A model generated the notes under the pieces. The model searched no databases. It was not told where the DNA came from and was given only the letters and a program-made list of their open reading frames with translations. Positions 41,356 through 49,204 of a stretch of DNA of 64,000 nt are shown piece by piece. Source of the stretch: Spirosoma oryzae (lineage in GTDB: Bacteria > Bacteroidota > Bacteroidia > Cytophagales > Spirosomataceae). Position 1 is the stretch's first letter. Each line of letters starts with the position of its first letter. The position numbers were made by a program, and so were the translations under genes. The stretch lies in contig NZ_PVTE01000026.1 in the NCBI RefSeq assembly GCF_003002825.1, positions 1 to 64,000 on the forward strand, given 5' to 3'.

Positions 41356-42954
41356 TTACCCTACGATCAGCTTCTGCCCCGGCCGTAACGACGTGGTTTT
41401 GATGTTGTTAAGCTTCTTTAGCCGGTCGATGGTCAGACCGTCGTAACGCTGGGCAATATTCCAGAGTGTGTCGCCATCCTGGACGCGGTGGTACCGGGGT
41501 TTGATGTGTCTTGTTTTGGCAACAGCTTCCGCTTTATGACGTGCTTTGGCCGTGCCCTGCTCCGCCAGTCGCTCCGAGCGGGTTTCAGCCGCTTCTTTCA
41601 GGATCGTCAGCGTCTGACCCGGCTGTAGTGTGTTCGATTTGAGGTGATTCCAGCGTTTCAGGTCGTACAGGTCGACATGATACCGGTCGGCTATATCGCC
41701 CAGATTGTCTTTCCGTTTGACGACGTACGTTTGTTTCTTCGGCTTCTTCAGCACGACCGTTTCGATGTCTTCGTCGGTCTCATCGGCTGGTTCTGCCACC
41801 GCGAGTTTAGCCGCTACGGCTGCTTTTCGCGCCGACTCCGTGCCGGGCTCTTCCTCACCAGTCATGGGTGTCGGCGACGCAAGTGCGAGCCCGTTGGCAC
41901 CAAGCCGGTTCCAGCCACTCATCGAATCGTTGCCATAGCGAACGTCTTCACCCTTCGCCATCAGCATATGGTCCATAACGACCGGCATGCGACTGGCCGA
42001 ATCCATGATGGCCTGGCGATGACTGCGTACGTAGGCAACATGCTGCCGGGGAACGCGCAACGGATAGTGATCGGTGTACTCGGGTAGAATGGTTGTCGTG
42101 ACAGCCGGGTTCATCCGTTGCAACTCGGCCAGCGGGACACGACCGTGTTTGGCAAACGTTTCCAGATTGAAATAACCCGTAATCTGCATTGTGTCCGTCG
42201 GGATGGGGTACTGGAAATTTTCGCCGACGATGCCGTGGTCGGCTGCGTGGTTAAGGATGTACGTAAACGCCACAAATTGCGGTACGTAACCGCGCGTCTC
42301 CTTCGGTAGTGCGTCGTAGATGGCGTAATACGTCGTACCGCCCGTCCGGCGCATCGCTCGTTTGACGACGCCCGGCCCGCAGTTGTAGGCGGCCATGGCT
42401 AATTCCCAGTCCTCGAAAATGGTATATAGATCGCGCAGGTATTTGCAGGCCGCTTCGGTGGCTTTTACCGGGTCCATACGCTCGTCGACATAATCGTCCT
42501 GGTACAGTTTCATGTCGCGGCCGGTACCGGGCATGAACTGCCACAGACCACCCGCCCCCGCATGTGACACCGCCCGTGGGTTTAGCGATGACTCAACGAC
42601 CGAGAGGTATTTCAACTCGTCGGGCATGTCGTACTGCGCCAGCATTTTTTCGTAAAGCGGAAAAAACAGCGGTATTCGCTCAAGCATCAGTTTGGTCGTG
42701 CTGGCCCGGCGAAACGTAAAATAATCGACGTACGCCTGAACCGCTTTATGATAGTTCAGCGGAATGTCTTTCTGGAGTTTGGCCAGCCGTAGCTTCAGCA
42801 GCGTATCGGGAACGGTCGGGACGGCGGCAACCGTGTCCCGTCGGGTAGCGGTGCTGTCGGTGGTTTGAGCCCGGCTGGGCGCGTAGGAGGTAAGAAACAG
42901 GCCTGTCAGGCTACAAATTAGCAACGCTTGCCGCAGATACTGGTTCAGACGCAT
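41356..42954 (-). CDS. Membrane-bound lytic murein transglycosylase with LysM domains (MltD-like)
   Basis: 532 residues. A signal peptide (LLICSLTGLFLTSYAPSRAQ) is followed by an SLT domain (about 100-230) with catalytic Glu121 in VVESSLNPRAVSHAGAGG and the conserved GLWQFMPGTGRDM and AAYNCGPG. The C-terminal half carries two LysM modules (YVVKRKDNLGDIADRYHVDL, YHRVQDGDTLWNIAQRYDGL) that bind peptidoglycan. The enzyme cleaves the glycan strand, forming 1,6-anhydro ends. A linker rich in Ala/Glu/Lys separates the two halves. Role: cell-wall turnover in the periplasm. Confidence 0.95.
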   Translation of the reverse strand: MRLNQYLRQALLICSLTGLFLTSYAPSRAQTTDSTATRRDTVAAVPTVPDTLLKLRLAKLQKDIPLNYHKAVQAYVDYFTFRRASTTKLMLERIPLFFPLYEKMLAQYDMPDELKYLSVVESSLNPRAVSHAGAGGLWQFMPGTGRDMKLYQDDYVDERMDPVKATEAACKYLRDLYTIFEDWELAMAAYNCGPGVVKRAMRRTGGTTYYAIYDALPKETRGYVPQFVAFTYILNHAADHGIVGENFQYPIPTDTMQITGYFNLETFAKHGRVPLAELQRMNPAVTTTILPEYTDHYPLRVPRQHVAYVRSHRQAIMDSASRMPVVMDHMLMAKGEDVRYGNDSMSGWNRLGANGLALASPTPMTGEEEPGTESARKAAVAAKLAVAEPADETDEDIETVVLKKPKKQTYVVKRKDNLGDIADRYHVDLYDLKRWNHLKSNTLQPGQTLTILKEAAETRSERLAEQGTAKARHKAEAVAKTRHIKPRYHRVQDGDTLWNIAQRYDGLTIDRLKKLNNIKTTSLRPGQKLIVG

Positions 42955-43065
42955 ACGATTTACTGTTGTTGACTGGTCGATGGCCCGCAGGCAACCACAT
43001 CGACGGTTCAGGTAATGGGTATTCAGTTAAAATAGCCAATAGCCATTTACTTACTCATCAGGCGC

Positions 43066-44490
43066 TCACTGCAACGATTGGGCCACAGTTAGCAGGCGCT
43101 CCTCAGCGAAGGGGGGCGTCATCAGTTGCAGGCCAATGGGCAGGGCCGGTTCGCTACCGTCATGCCCGTTCGGAATCGACACGGCCGGATAGCCGACTAC
43201 ATTAGCCAGAACGGTGAAAATGTCGCCTAAGTACATTTGGAGCGGATCGCTGGTTTTTTCGCCGAGCCGGTAAGCTGTTGTTGGCGTAGTCGGCGATAGC
43301 AGGACGTCGTATTGGGTAAACAGCCGCTCCATTTCCTGCTGCATGAGTCGGCGAACGCGTTGTGCTTTTGTGTAATACGCGTCGTAGTAGCTGGCACTGA
43401 GGACAAACGTACCAAGCAGAATCCGCCGACGCACTTCCGCGCCGAAGCCTTCCGTCCGGCTGCGCTTGTACATCGTAATCAGGTCCGTACTATCGGGACT
43501 GCGGTAGCCGTAACGAACCCCATCGAAACGCGACAGATTCGACGATGCTTCGGCGGTTGTCAGGATGTAGTAGGTAGGAAGCAGGTATTTCAGCAGACTG
43601 ATGTCGACAGCGTCGACCTGATGGCCGGCCGCGCGGAGCTGATCCAGTTTCTGCCGGGTGGCTTCGCGGATGGCCGGATCGACGCCTTCGCTATCGATGC
43701 CTTCGCGCAGATACGCCACGCGCAACGGCTTGACCGGGGCTGTTACGGCTTGCGTATACGCGCCAACCGGCTGTGTCGACACGGTGCTGTCGAACCCATC
43801 GGGACCGGCCATGATTTCCAGCAGCAGGGCTACGTCGGCGAGGGTGTTGGCTATGGGACCGATGCAATCGAACGACGATGCGTAGGCAACGAGTCCCCAG
43901 CGGCTGATGCGCCCGTACGTCGGTTTCAGGCCCACCACGCCACAGAACGCTGCCGGCTGGCGGACGGAGCCGCCGGTGTCTGAACCGATACTGGCCAGAC
44001 ACAACCCAGCCTGCACGGCTACGGCTGATCCGCCACTCGATCCGCCCGGTACCCGCGTTGGGTCAGCTGCGTTCCGAACGGGGCCAAAAGCTGAATTTTC
44101 ATTCGACGAACCCATGGCAAATTCGTCGCAGTTCTGCCGGCCGATAACGATGGCATCTTCGGCCAGCAGTCGTTCGACGGCGGTACCGGTAAACTGAGCG
44201 GTGAAATTGTCGAGGATATGGCTACCCGCCCGTAACCCATGCCCGGCATGGCTCAGAACATCTTTCAATCCAATGACCATACCGGCCAAGCGCCCTGCCG
44301 TACCATTGGCCAGTTTCCGGTCGACCTGTTCGGCCTGTACCCGGCTTTCATCGGTATACACCTGCGTGAATACGTTGAGGTGAGCCTGTTCGGCGATGCG
44401 GTCGAGATAGTGATCGACTAACTGGCGGCAGGTGATCGATCCGGCTTTCAGATCGGTCTGTACGGCGGCAAAGGAGCGGTATTCAGTCAA
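43066..44490 (-). CDS. gatA: Glutamyl-tRNA(Gln) amidotransferase subunit A
   Basis: 474 residues, amidase-signature family. The catalytic Lys is in VIGLKDVLSHAGHGLRAGS, and the Ser-cisSer-Lys region reads GSSGGSAVAVQAGLCLASIG followed by SDTGGSVRQPAAFCGVVGLK. With GatB and GatC it converts Glu-tRNA(Gln) to Gln-tRNA(Gln) in organisms that lack a glutaminyl-tRNA synthetase. GatB and GatC are not in the window, so the complex is encoded at separate loci. The position before tatA on the same strand has no obvious functional meaning. Confidence 0.94.
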   Translation of the reverse strand: MTEYRSFAAVQTDLKAGSITCRQLVDHYLDRIAEQAHLNVFTQVYTDESRVQAEQVDRKLANGTAGRLAGMVIGLKDVLSHAGHGLRAGSHILDNFTAQFTGTAVERLLAEDAIVIGRQNCDEFAMGSSNENSAFGPVRNAADPTRVPGGSSGGSAVAVQAGLCLASIGSDTGGSVRQPAAFCGVVGLKPTYGRISRWGLVAYASSFDCIGPIANTLADVALLLEIMAGPDGFDSTVSTQPVGAYTQAVTAPVKPLRVAYLREGIDSEGVDPAIREATRQKLDQLRAAGHQVDAVDISLLKYLLPTYYILTTAEASSNLSRFDGVRYGYRSPDSTDLITMYKRSRTEGFGAEVRRRILLGTFVLSASYYDAYYTKAQRVRRLMQQEMERLFTQYDVLLSPTTPTTAYRLGEKTSDPLQMYLGDIFTVLANVVGYPAVSIPNGHDGSEPALPIGLQLMTPPFAEERLLTVAQSLQ

Positions 44491-44615
44491 AACAAACGAA
44501 CGATTGGTTAACGAAGAGCGGCCGTTTGTCCGTTGGTCGAGTAGCTATTTTGCTACGACAGGCTACTACAAACAGAACAAACCGGCTGACACTCACGCAA
44601 AGAACGGAATAAAAT

Positions 44616-44668
44616 AAAAACGGACAAGCAGATCACTCCGGTTTGGAATGAGCTGCTTGTCCGTTTTT
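44616..44668. terminator. Strong bidirectional-type terminator before gatA
   Basis: Perfect 16-bp stem (44616-44631 with 44653-44668, AAAAACGGACAAGCAG and complement) with an inner second stem (ACTCC/GGAAT partial). It terminates tatA on the minus strand, which ends at 44684. Confidence 0.88.
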
Positions 44669-44683
44669 ATGCTGTGAACCCGA

Positions 44684-44899
44684 CTACTTCGAGTGCGAGT
44701 GCGTATCCGTTTCTTTAAGGCTGTCTTCGATGTTCTCCCGAACATCTTTCGTCGCGTCCTTAAACTCGCGGATGCCTTTACCAAGACCCCGTGCGAGTTC
44801 GGGGATCTTCTTCGCGCCGAACAGCAGGAGCAGTGCCAGGAAAATAAGGATCATCTCCTGACTGCCCAAACCCAATACTGCAAAAATGCTTGAAACCAT
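44684..44899 (-). CDS. tatA: Sec-independent twin-arginine translocase subunit TatA/E
   Basis: 71 residues. The N-terminal membrane helix (EMILIFLALLLLFGAKKIPE) is followed by the hinge PELARGLGKGIREFKD and a charged amphipathic helix ending in TDTHSHSK. TatA forms the pore that carries folded proteins across the inner membrane. The other Tat genes are not here. A TACTTTTG -7 element lies just upstream. Confidence 0.95.
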   Translation of the reverse strand: MVSSIFAVLGLGSQEMILIFLALLLLFGAKKIPELARGLGKGIREFKDATKDVRENIEDSLKETDTHSHSK

Positions 44900-44922
44900 G
44901 ATCGTTAGGATTTGACTATGTA

Positions 44923-44930
44923 CAAAAGTA
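44923..44930 (-). promoter_or_regulatory. Probable -7 element of tatA
   Basis: Minus-strand TACTTTTG fits TAnnTTTG and lies 24 bases before the tatA ATG. No clear TTG -33 element is seen. Confidence 0.45.
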
Positions 44931-44968
44931 AAAAACTCTGCTAAACTACCCTAGCAGACTAGGCTGAA

Positions 44969-45427
44969 TTAACCAATCTTAATTACCTGCGACTGCCCGG
45001 CGGTTTCGGCTGTGGGCTGCGCCGTCAGCTCCCATTGCCGAAACTTCTCTATGTCATCTTTTATGCCGCTAAACAGCCACAGCATCAGGGCAATATCGTC
45101 GGTTATCCCGACAACCGGCAGAAAGTCGGGCAAAATATCGATTGGCGACACAAAGTAAATCAGTACGGCAATGACCCGAATCAGGGTTTTCCAGGGGAGT
45201 TGCCGGTAATCGCCCGACGCGTATGCCTTCAGCAATCGGGTTACGATACTGAGTTGCTCGCGAAAGACGCCAATGTTCTTACCCGACAGGCCACCACTTT
45301 TGTCCAGTGCCTCGCGGATCAGCTGATACAGGCTGCGGGTGTTACGAGCATACCGAACCGCGCCGATGTTGGCACGTTTAAAAAACAGTGACGTGAGGAT
45401 ACGAGTTATGAGACTTTTATTTGCCAT
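44969..45427 (-). CDS. DUF1232 (YkvA-like) membrane protein
   Basis: 152 residues. The core VLIYFVSPIDILPDFLPVVG with ITDDIALMLWLFSGI is the DUF1232 signature, a short membrane-associated helical hairpin. The N-terminal part is a basic helix (ITRILTSLFFKRANIGAVRY) and the C-terminal end is polar. Function unknown; YkvA proteins are widespread and uncharacterised. It is upstream of tatA on the same strand, 69 bases apart, with a separate -7 element for tatA. Confidence 0.9.
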   Translation of the reverse strand: MANKSLITRILTSLFFKRANIGAVRYARNTRSLYQLIREALDKSGGLSGKNIGVFREQLSIVTRLLKAYASGDYRQLPWKTLIRVIAVLIYFVSPIDILPDFLPVVGITDDIALMLWLFSGIKDDIEKFRQWELTAQPTAETAGQSQVIKIG

Positions 45428-45584
45428 TTGGTCGTGATGATCGTTACCAGTTAGACAACGGCCGGAGTGTTTTGTTTAAGCCGGTCCAGTGAGTGGTACT
45501 CGTTTCGTTCGTCATCGTAACAAAATAATTCTTTAAATAATCTACAAACTCACCAAAGGGCGTCTAAGTTTGCGCACGACTCAG

Positions 45585-45615
45585 TTGGTTTGTCGGCGGG
45601 CAGCGCCTTACTTTG
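45585..45615 (+). promoter_or_regulatory. Probable promoter of malate dehydrogenase
   Basis: TTG (45585-45587), 20 bases, TTACTTTG (45608-45615), one base off the -7 consensus. The implied transcript starts around 45622, about 30 bases before the ATG. Confidence 0.6.
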
Positions 45616-45650
45616 CCCGTAATCGTTAACCCTTTAATCCAGATTGCTGT

Positions 45651-46586
45651 ATGAAAGTGACTGTGGTAGGAGCCGGAGCCGTTGGGGCTACCTGCGCCGA
45701 CAACATTGCCCGCCGGGAATTAGCACACGAAGTCGTTTTGCTGGACATCAAGGAAGGCATTAGCGAGGGTAAATCGCTCGACATGCTCCAGGCGTCAACG
45801 CTGCTCGACTGCGACATTAAGCTGACGGGCTCTACTAATGATTACGAAAAAACAGCCGGTTCGGATGTTGTCGTCATAACATCGGGTCTGCCGCGCAAAC
45901 CTGGAATGACCCGCGAAGACCTGATTGGTATCAACGCCGGGATCGTAAAAGGGGTTACCGAAAACATCCTGAAACACTCGCCAGACGCGATTTTCGTCAT
46001 TATCTCCAACCCAATGGATACCATGACGTACCTGGCGCTGAAATCGTCGGGATTGCCTAAAAATCGTGTAATCGGTCTGGGCGGAGCACTCGATTCGGCC
46101 CGCTTCAAAACGTATCTGTCGCTCGCCATGAACTGCTCGCCCAACGATATTCAGGCGTCCGTAATCGGTGGTCACGGCGACACGACGATGATTCCGCTGA
46201 CCCGGCTGGCTACGAAAGGCGGTGTGCCGGTCAGTAATTTCCTGGACGAAGAAACGCTGAAAAAAGTAGCGGCCGACACGATGGTGGGCGGGGCTACCCT
46301 GACGGGCCTGATCGGAACGTCGGCCTGGTACGCACCCGGTGCGGCCGGCGCGTATATGGTCGAGAGTATCCTGCGCGACCAGAAACGGGTCATTCCGTCC
46401 TGCGTCCTGCTCGAAGGCGAATACGGTCAGTCGGATATCTGTCTGGGCGTGCCGGTGGTGCTGGGCCGCAATGGCTGGGAAGAAATCATCGATTATAAAC
46501 TGAACGATGAGGAGCAGGCCGCCTTCAACAAATCGGCTGATGCCGTCCGGAGCATGAACGGTGTACTGAGTACGCTGAACGTGTAA
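45651..46586 (+). CDS. mdh: Malate dehydrogenase (LDH-like type)
   Basis: 311 residues. An N-terminal Rossmann motif (VTVVGAGAVGATCADNIARR) with Asp in LLDIKEG for NAD, the substrate Arg residues in GLPRKPGMTREDL and the catalytic His in IGGHGDTTMIPL are present. Arg at the mobile-loop position (LPRKPGMTR) indicates malate rather than lactate. It interconverts malate and oxaloacetate in the TCA cycle. The gene stands alone with its own promoter and terminator. Confidence 0.97.
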   Translation: MKVTVVGAGAVGATCADNIARRELAHEVVLLDIKEGISEGKSLDMLQASTLLDCDIKLTGSTNDYEKTAGSDVVVITSGLPRKPGMTREDLIGINAGIVKGVTENILKHSPDAIFVIISNPMDTMTYLALKSSGLPKNRVIGLGGALDSARFKTYLSLAMNCSPNDIQASVIGGHGDTTMIPLTRLATKGGVPVSNFLDEETLKKVAADTMVGGATLTGLIGTSAWYAPGAAGAYMVESILRDQKRVIPSCVLLEGEYGQSDICLGVPVVLGRNGWEEIIDYKLNDEEQAAFNKSADAVRSMNGVLSTLNV

Positions 46587-46888
46587 GGTTTACAATGCTC
46601 AGGTCATGGTAAGAGCGGTGGGCAGATGTAATATCCGCCTACCGCTCTTTTGCTGATACCTACTGGCATTTGGTGACGTACCCAAAACGGCGCGCTGTAA
46701 ATGGAGGAAGCTCAACAAGTCGAAAGCCGCTCCTGGCGTAGAGAAAGGTAATTTGCAGCCCCAGCGCAGTGCTTGGCCAACGCGCGTTGAACTACCGTTC
46801 ACGAAGTACTACCGCTCGTTCACTGGGTGGCTATTGCTAATCAGCGGTAGCGGATGCAGCTTTGGGGGCACGTAACTTCACTAAAGCA
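46587..46888. terminator. Gap after mdh with a hairpin terminator (46611-46649)
   Basis: AAGAGCGGT (46611-46619) pairs with ACCGCTCTT (46641-46649), with extra pairing of GGGC inside, and TTTTGC follows. The rest of these 302 bases contains no supported gene; a weak -7-like GCAGCTTTG near 46857-46865 could start the gene at 46889. Confidence 0.65.
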
Positions 46889-47548
46889 ATGAAAACGTTT
46901 ACCCTGTTGGCGGCTCTCGTAGCCGTGACCACGCTGAGCACGGCACAGACCCGTGAGATTTACACCAACGCCAATTTCAAAACGCTGGCCAAAGATCACA
47001 AGGTGCTGGCGGTACTCCCCTTCAAAACGACACTCCAGCTACGACCCAAAGAAGTGGAGAAAAACGGCGGTCCGGCGGGTGTTGCCGCGCTGGAAAAACG
47101 CGAAGGACTTGACGTACAGAGCGCTGTTCACTCGTATTTCCTCAAGCGAAAAGAAAGCAAAGACCTGATCGTCGACGTGCAGGACGTCAACCGGACCAAC
47201 GCATTACTGGAGCGAAACGCGGTGACCTACGAAACGCTGTCGAGTTTTATGCCCGAAGAACTGGCGAAAATGCTGGGCGTCGATGGTATTGTTTCCGGAA
47301 CGTTCGAAAGCACGCAGCCCATGTCGAACGGAGCAGCCATTGCCATGTCGCTGGCCGTTGGGTTTGCCGGTCCGACGAATACGGGTAAAACGACGATCAG
47401 CATCAACGACGGTAAAACGGGCGACCTGCTCTGGAAATACGACAAGACGCTGTCGCGTGGGTTCGGTAGCAACACCAGTACGATCATCACGACCATTATG
47501 CGGAAAGCGTCGCGGCAACTGCCTTACGACAAAGATTACCGGGATTAG
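46889..47548 (+). CDS. Exported protein with a lipoprotein-GNA1162-like/CsgG-like fold (uncertain)
   Basis: 219 residues from ATG 46889, with signal peptide MKTFTLLAALVAVTTLSTAQ. The mature part follows a pattern seen in CsgG- and GNA1162-type proteins: KVLAVLPFKTTLQLRP, LDVQSAVHSYFLKRKE, VDVQDVNRTNALLERN, LAKMLGVDGIVSGTFE, TTISINDGKTGDLLWKYDKT. That pattern is a fold-level resemblance, not a proven family. A possible role is in building outer-membrane or surface complexes. The end is shared with a strong bidirectional terminator. It is unlinked to recognisable partners. Confidence 0.7.
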   Translation: MKTFTLLAALVAVTTLSTAQTREIYTNANFKTLAKDHKVLAVLPFKTTLQLRPKEVEKNGGPAGVAALEKREGLDVQSAVHSYFLKRKESKDLIVDVQDVNRTNALLERNAVTYETLSSFMPEELAKMLGVDGIVSGTFESTQPMSNGAAIAMSLAVGFAGPTNTGKTTISINDGKTGDLLWKYDKTLSRGFGSNTSTIITTIMRKASRQLPYDKDYRD

Positions 47549-47562
47549 TTCACCGCCTGCCC

Positions 47563-47601
47563 AACGAAAAAGCCCGTCAGCAGTTGACGGGCTTTTTCGT
47601 T
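47563..47601. terminator. Bidirectional terminator
   Basis: Perfect 17-bp stem (AACGAAAAAGCCCGTCA and complement; 47563-47579, 47585-47601) with a 5-base loop and A/T runs at both sides of the GC core. It separates the convergent genes at 46889-47548 and 47624-49045. Confidence 0.92.
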
Positions 47602-47623
47602 GATGCGAGAACGATTACTGAAG

Positions 47624-49045
47624 CTAGATGAACAACTGATACTGTAACGTGAGCTGGCCACGGCGACCGGCCGGGGTGAACAGATTGCCGTCGGCGCGAT
47701 AAGACGGGCGGTTTTGATAGTCCAGCGTGAACTTGGCGTTATGGCCGTTGATCAGGTAGTTGACCCCGAGGTTATAGACGCCCAGCGGCTGCGTAATGCG
47801 GTCGTAAGTAGCAATCTGTGCTTGGGCATACGGCATCAGCGTACCGCGACCGCTACCAAACAGATTCCGTTTCATTAGATAACCGACCTGTCCGTAGACG
47901 ACGCTGCCGGTGCCGAACATGGGAAAGGCGTTGCCCTGCGTGCCCGCCGGAAAACCAGCCGCAATACCACTCGCCGGATTCATAATGCCGTTGAATCGTA
48001 GGTAGTTGGGGCCGTAGTTGGTGCTGAAATAACCGAGGTAAGCATTGATGGCCGTACCCCTCGTTTTGTTGAGCGGCATGTCGAGAAACGAGGCTACCGA
48101 CCACAGGTTCATCGGGTGGTACAGCGTATCGCCCCCAACGGTGGTTGCCGTTGCCTGCTGCTGTGTGATAAAACCCGCTTCCAGATTGACGATTTTGCGG
48201 GCACCGAGATACGTACCAGTGTTGTAGCCGGGTGTCTGATGCGCTTCCCTGTCGAAGAACTGCCACATGAAAAAGCCCTGATACTGCTTCCGATGACCCT
48301 TTAACGCAAACTGGGCATTCTGGCTGTAGCTGGGCAAAGCCGCCCCGCTTGTCTGGATCGGGAAGGGGTCAGACATAGCGATCCGGTAGTCGAGCCGACC
48401 AACCTGCCCACGGGCGTACAGACTTAACTTACGGGCAAACTCGTCCGTCTGGTCGACGGTCGCCTGGGCGAAAACGGGTACGTCCATACTCATGATGGTT
48501 GCCACGCTGGGGCCGCTAAACCGCGACAGACCGTTGACGATGGTCAGGCCATAGCCGATGTTGAGCAGGTTTCGGTTTTTGAAGACCAGGTATTCGCCCA
48601 CGGCGTCGTGAAAGAACGGCTGAACCTTCCGGTTCGACGTGGCCGTCGGGCTGAAGCCGCCGTTGAGGTAGTTGAAGTTGTTCAGCCCGAACTGAAAATA
48701 AATAAAGACGTGATCGCTGAGCTGACCGAATAGCTGCATCCGGGTCCGACGCAGTCCGATGTCGACCGTGCTGGTGTTGGGTTCCTGAATAACCGTCGAG
48801 CCGGGATTACTCTGGTTGACTCGTAGCCAGGCCTGATTCAGAAAGGTAGCCTTGATGAAGTGCGTGCCCGACGCGTTGAGGCTGTATTTGAGTTCGTTCT
48901 TGTCGACCCCCGCCGGTGTGGCCGCTATCGCCGGATCGCGTGATGGCAGACTGTCAGTCGTCGGGTTGACGGCCCGTTGCGCAACACTGATCTGGCTGAT
49001 GAACAGTAAAATACACAACCCTATTGTTCTGGAAAATGAAAGCAT
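47624..49045 (-). CDS. Outer-membrane porin-like protein (phosphate-selective porin O/P type, uncertain)
   Basis: 473 residues with a signal peptide (SFSRTIGLCILLFISQISVA). The mature protein is rich in alternating aromatic/polar strands and Asn/Gln/Thr; typical strands are VDIGLRRTRMQLFGQLSDHV, FIYFQFGLNNFNYLNGG and NLEAGFITQQQATATTVGGD, and it ends in aromatic RGQLTLQYQLFI, as outer-membrane barrels do. RTRM...G....H.F....G..N is reminiscent of porin O/P. It should form an outer-membrane pore; substrate unknown. It is downstream of the RND efflux operon but separated from it by a terminator. Confidence 0.75.
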   Translation of the reverse strand: MLSFSRTIGLCILLFISQISVAQRAVNPTTDSLPSRDPAIAATPAGVDKNELKYSLNASGTHFIKATFLNQAWLRVNQSNPGSTVIQEPNTSTVDIGLRRTRMQLFGQLSDHVFIYFQFGLNNFNYLNGGFSPTATSNRKVQPFFHDAVGEYLVFKNRNLLNIGYGLTIVNGLSRFSGPSVATIMSMDVPVFAQATVDQTDEFARKLSLYARGQVGRLDYRIAMSDPFPIQTSGAALPSYSQNAQFALKGHRKQYQGFFMWQFFDREAHQTPGYNTGTYLGARKIVNLEAGFITQQQATATTVGGDTLYHPMNLWSVASFLDMPLNKTRGTAINAYLGYFSTNYGPNYLRFNGIMNPASGIAAGFPAGTQGNAFPMFGTGSVVYGQVGYLMKRNLFGSGRGTLMPYAQAQIATYDRITQPLGVYNLGVNYLINGHNAKFTLDYQNRPSYRADGNLFTPAGRRGQLTLQYQLFI

Positions 49046-49152
49046 AGGCGATGGTTAAACGGAGCGTAAAGCGGTAAACGCGTCGGTAAAAGTAAGCCCG
49101 GATGATGAGCAATGACGGGATACTGCCTGAACAGACGTTTCTCAAAAACAAA

Positions 49153-49179
49153 AAGGGACTGCCCGACGAGCAGTCCCTT
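49153..49179 (-). terminator. Terminator of the RND efflux operon
   Basis: AAGGGACTGC (49153-49162) pairs with GCAGTCCCTT (49170-49179), followed on the minus strand by TTTGTTTTTGAG. It lies 26 bases after the pump gene stop. Confidence 0.85.
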
Positions 49180-49204
49180 CTGATAACGAGCCGACCATAC
49201 CGGC

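Noticed and set aside
46599-46802. Minus-strand ORF of 67 codons in the gap after mdh
   Set aside because: It contains the mdh terminator hairpin and shows no plausible protein pattern; treated as non-coding.
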